Assembly (NCBI GenBank): GCA_030834765.1
Contig: JAUQXG010000185.1
Location: 1 to 6,714 of the forward strand
Direction: 5' to 3'
DNA from: Lutispora sp.
GTDB lineage: Bacteria > Bacillota > Clostridia > Lutisporales > Lutisporaceae
Length of the DNA stretch: 6,714 bases
A program made the position numbers and the translations under genes. Below are positions 5,193 to 6,714 of this stretch, piece after piece (position 1 is the stretch's first letter; every line of letters starts with the position of its first letter). Below the pieces are notes generated by a model. It worked only from the letters and a program-made list of their open reading frames with translations, had not been told where the DNA came from and did no database searches.

Positions 5193-6410
5193 ATGAAATA
5201 TAAGAAGAATTTGTTTTATAGAATTCTTGGATTCGTTGTCTTTACATTGATTATGGGATTTATCGCCACTGGGGTAATGGAAAATACCTTTGCTACACCC
5301 TCTAATGGAGAACCTGATGTTATAGTTACCATTGATGCAAATGGACATATTTCTCAGGAAGGAAATCTATTTGGAGAAGATTTGTGGTATCCAAATGAGA
5401 AAGGCAGAGACGGCATAATCAGAATTTACAATAATTATAGAGAGACAAAGCTCACGAGCTTGGGCGTTGAGGTGGAACTTAACAAAGAAGATTACATTTA
5501 TCAATCCTTTTTAAAGCATATGAAATTAACCATTAAGAAGGGACGATGGTTAGATTTTGGTGAAACATCTCTAGTGAATGATAAAAGCCTAGGCGATTTT
5601 CTTCGTGGAATTACTTTAGAAAAAAATGATCAGCTTAGTATTACATCCGTTCACCCCCTGGATTTAAAATATACAATGCGCATGGATGAAGAGGCAGGCA
5701 ATGAATTGCAAAACCTAACAGCCCAAGTATCATTTATGATAAAGACACCAATTACCAATACAGATCATGATAACCCAAAGGATGATGAAAAAGACAAAGA
5801 TAAGGACAAAGATGATGGTGATGAAAAGCAAGTATTCGTGGAAGAGCCTTTAAACATCATTCCTGATATTGGCGGGCATTGGGCCCATGAATGTATCATT
5901 GCTTTACTTGAAAACGGGATTATTGAAGCAGATAAGGATGGAAATGTAAGGCCGGATGATTATATTACAAGGGCTGAAACAGCGATGTTGATGGCTAAAG
6001 CTTTAAAGCTTGAACCAAAGTATAATCTTGCACCTAAATATGTAGATCAAATTCCGGATTGGGCAGTAGGTTATGTAAATATTACTTCTGAAAAAAATAT
6101 ATTCCTGGGATACCCAGGCAGGTTATTTAAAGCAGAAAATGGTATCACCAGAGAAGAGATCATTGCAGTACTTACAAGAGCATTTAAATTAAGTCTGGAC
6201 GATAAAAATTTAGAACTGCCATTCATAGATAAGGAGAGTATTGGAGCTTGGGCTCAAGAAAGCGTAAAAGCAGGTTTTGAAGATAAAGTGATTTTGGGAT
6301 ATCCTGACAACACCTACAGGCCTCGGAATAACATTACAAGGGCAGAAGCTTTTACAATTATTTGCAAGCTTCTTGGATATCATGACATTCATATGTATAA
6401 GCTACAATAA
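5193..6410 (+). CDS. S-layer-homology wall-anchored protein with TasA-like N-terminal domain
   Basis: A 405-aa protein with GGAGGT at 5181-5186. The signal peptide (about 1-34, likely cut after T-F-A34) is of ordinary type, without the Y-x-x-W motif. Residues about 40-187 form an apparent beta-sandwich: W65-Y-P at the place of YPG in the neighbouring TasA-like proteins, then IIRIYNN (75-81) and SLGVEVEL (89-96), echoing the strand-N-x-G-strand layout; a last strand, LTAQVSFMI, ends near 183. An Asp/Lys linker (about 190-212) follows, then three SLH repeats: 223-272 (GGHWAHECI, ITRAE), 283-332 (IPDWAVGYV, ITREE) and 344-395 (IGAWAQESV, ITRAE). Three SLH modules form a unit that binds pyruvylated secondary cell-wall polymer. 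It probably anchors the fibre material to the wall, the TasA-like domain serving as docking subunit; that role is inferred. A strong terminator follows. Confidence 0.87.
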   Translation: MKYKKNLFYRILGFVVFTLIMGFIATGVMENTFATPSNGEPDVIVTIDANGHISQEGNLFGEDLWYPNEKGRDGIIRIYNNYRETKLTSLGVEVELNKEDYIYQSFLKHMKLTIKKGRWLDFGETSLVNDKSLGDFLRGITLEKNDQLSITSVHPLDLKYTMRMDEEAGNELQNLTAQVSFMIKTPITNTDHDNPKDDEKDKDKDKDDGDEKQVFVEEPLNIIPDIGGHWAHECIIALLENGIIEADKDGNVRPDDYITRAETAMLMAKALKLEPKYNLAPKYVDQIPDWAVGYVNITSEKNIFLGYPGRLFKAENGITREEIIAVLTRAFKLSLDDKNLELPFIDKESIGAWAQESVKAGFEDKVILGYPDNTYRPRNNITRAEAFTIICKLLGYHDIHMYKLQ

Positions 6411-6420
6411 AAAAGCATAT

Positions 6421-6475
6421 AGATAAAGCATTGGGGTATGTTGATGGGCTCCAATGCTTTATCTTCACTTTTTAA
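6421..6475 (+). terminator. intrinsic terminator after the SLH-protein gene
   Basis: AGATAAAGCATTGG (6421-6434) pairs perfectly with CCAATGCTTTATCT (6451-6464), and two more inner pairs (one G-U) extend it to 16. The loop is about 12 bases. CACTTTTTAAAG follows, giving a run of five T a few bases after the stem. Confidence 0.83.
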
Positions 6476-6490
6476 AGTTTAGATGCAAAT

Positions 6491-6496
6491 GAGGAG
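6491..6496 (+). promoter_or_regulatory. ribosome binding site that selects the start of the second signal peptidase
   Basis: GAGGAG lies 7 bases before ATG 6504. Two earlier in-frame ATG codons (6483 and 6489) lie upstream of or next to this site and have no ribosome binding site of their own, so 6504 is preferred. Confidence 0.7.
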
Positions 6497-6503
6497 TAAA
6501 CAA

Positions 6504-6714
6504 ATGGTAAAAGGTGTTTTTGACTGGGCTGAAAATATGATACTGTTTCTATTTGTTGTATTAGTTTTTCTCTTGGGCTATTCCCTGCTAGAAGCAAATA
6601 ATCATCCATTAAAAGTCCCTTCTGTAATGGGCTATAGCAGCACGTCCGTATTAACAAACAGCATGAGTCCGGCAATAGAACCTGGAGATATGATCATTAC
6701 AAAGATCACTGCAG
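6504..6714 (+). CDS. second SipW-type signal peptidase, N-terminal part (3' end cut by window)
   Basis: The frame is open to the window end: 70 complete codons. The first residues (MVKGVFDWAEN) resemble the short cytoplasmic start of SipW. One transmembrane segment (about 12-28) follows, then an outer region with P39-S-V-M-G, and V-L-T-N-S53-M-S-P-A-I-E-P-G-D-M-I-I-T-K, where Ser53 is the expected catalytic serine and E-P-G-D-x-I-I the following conserved strand. The His/Asp part lies outside the window, so activity cannot be judged. Unlike the 404-aa enzyme at 1444 it has the compact classic layout, and its active-site context is NSMSP rather than GSMEP, so it is not a recent copy. It may start a further transcript or a second substrate set downstream. 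Confidence 0.85.
   Translation, partial: MVKGVFDWAENMILFLFVVLVFLLGYSLLEANNHPLKVPSVMGYSSTSVLTNSMSPAIEPGDMIITKITA

Noticed and set aside
5758..5830. Asp/Lys-rich repeats in the SLH protein as a possible calcium-binding repeat.
   Set aside because: The pattern is alternating D-K without the Gly and hydrophobic positions of calcium loops; a flexible charged linker explains it better.
6472..6675. 67-codon minus-strand frame at the right end.
   Set aside because: It is antisense to the second signal peptidase, whose frame has a ribosome binding site, a membrane segment and a clear catalytic motif.

Overview
The window comes from a low-GC Gram-positive bacterium, most likely an anaerobic Bacillota of the class Clostridia. 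The evidence is AT-rich sequence, strong AGGAGG-type ribosome binding sites, factor-independent terminators, S-layer-homology (SLH) wall-anchoring domains, and SipW/TasA-type secretion. The genus cannot be fixed from the sequence. All genes lie on the + strand.

The locus looks like a dedicated system for making and anchoring a surface fibre or matrix protein, related to the Bacillus sipW-tasA (biofilm amyloid) and camelysin systems. In order: (1) the C-terminal end of a NarL/LuxR response regulator, cut by the window start (1-317); (2) a small acidic secreted protein with a SipW-type signal (366-869); (3) a 131-aa protein with a degenerate SipW-type signal and a Pro/Glu-rich low-complexity tail (940-1335, GTG start); (4) a 404-aa SipW/ER-type signal peptidase with a large polytopic N-terminal membrane region (1444-2658); (5) the main TasA/camelysin-like protein, carrying an EF-hand-like calcium loop (2913-3647); (6) a bitopic DUF5305-like membrane protein (3870-5003); (7) a secreted protein with a TasA-like N-terminal domain, an Asp/Lys linker and three SLH domains (5193-6410); (8) the start of a second, compact SipW-type signal peptidase, cut by the window end (6504-6714).

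Inferred working model: the signal peptidase(s) process the pre-proteins that carry the G-x-x-Y-x-x-W signal motif. The TasA-like protein would be the main structural subunit and the small proteins minor subunits or assembly factors. The SLH protein could tether the material to the wall, and the DUF5305 protein could act as a membrane-bound assembly or sensing partner. The response regulator upstream is a natural candidate regulator, but nothing in the sequence proves it.

Five hairpins of terminator type follow the genes ending at 1335, 2658, 3647, 5003 and 6410, so the locus is probably several short transcripts rather than one operon. Only the regulator/366 gene/940 gene group lacks a clear internal terminator. 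Several intergenic palindromes (1402-1419, 2760-2774, 3792-3807) are candidate operators. No gap without a gene exceeds 300 bases; the largest is 2659-2912. I see no RNA gene, CRISPR array, insertion sequence or attachment site.
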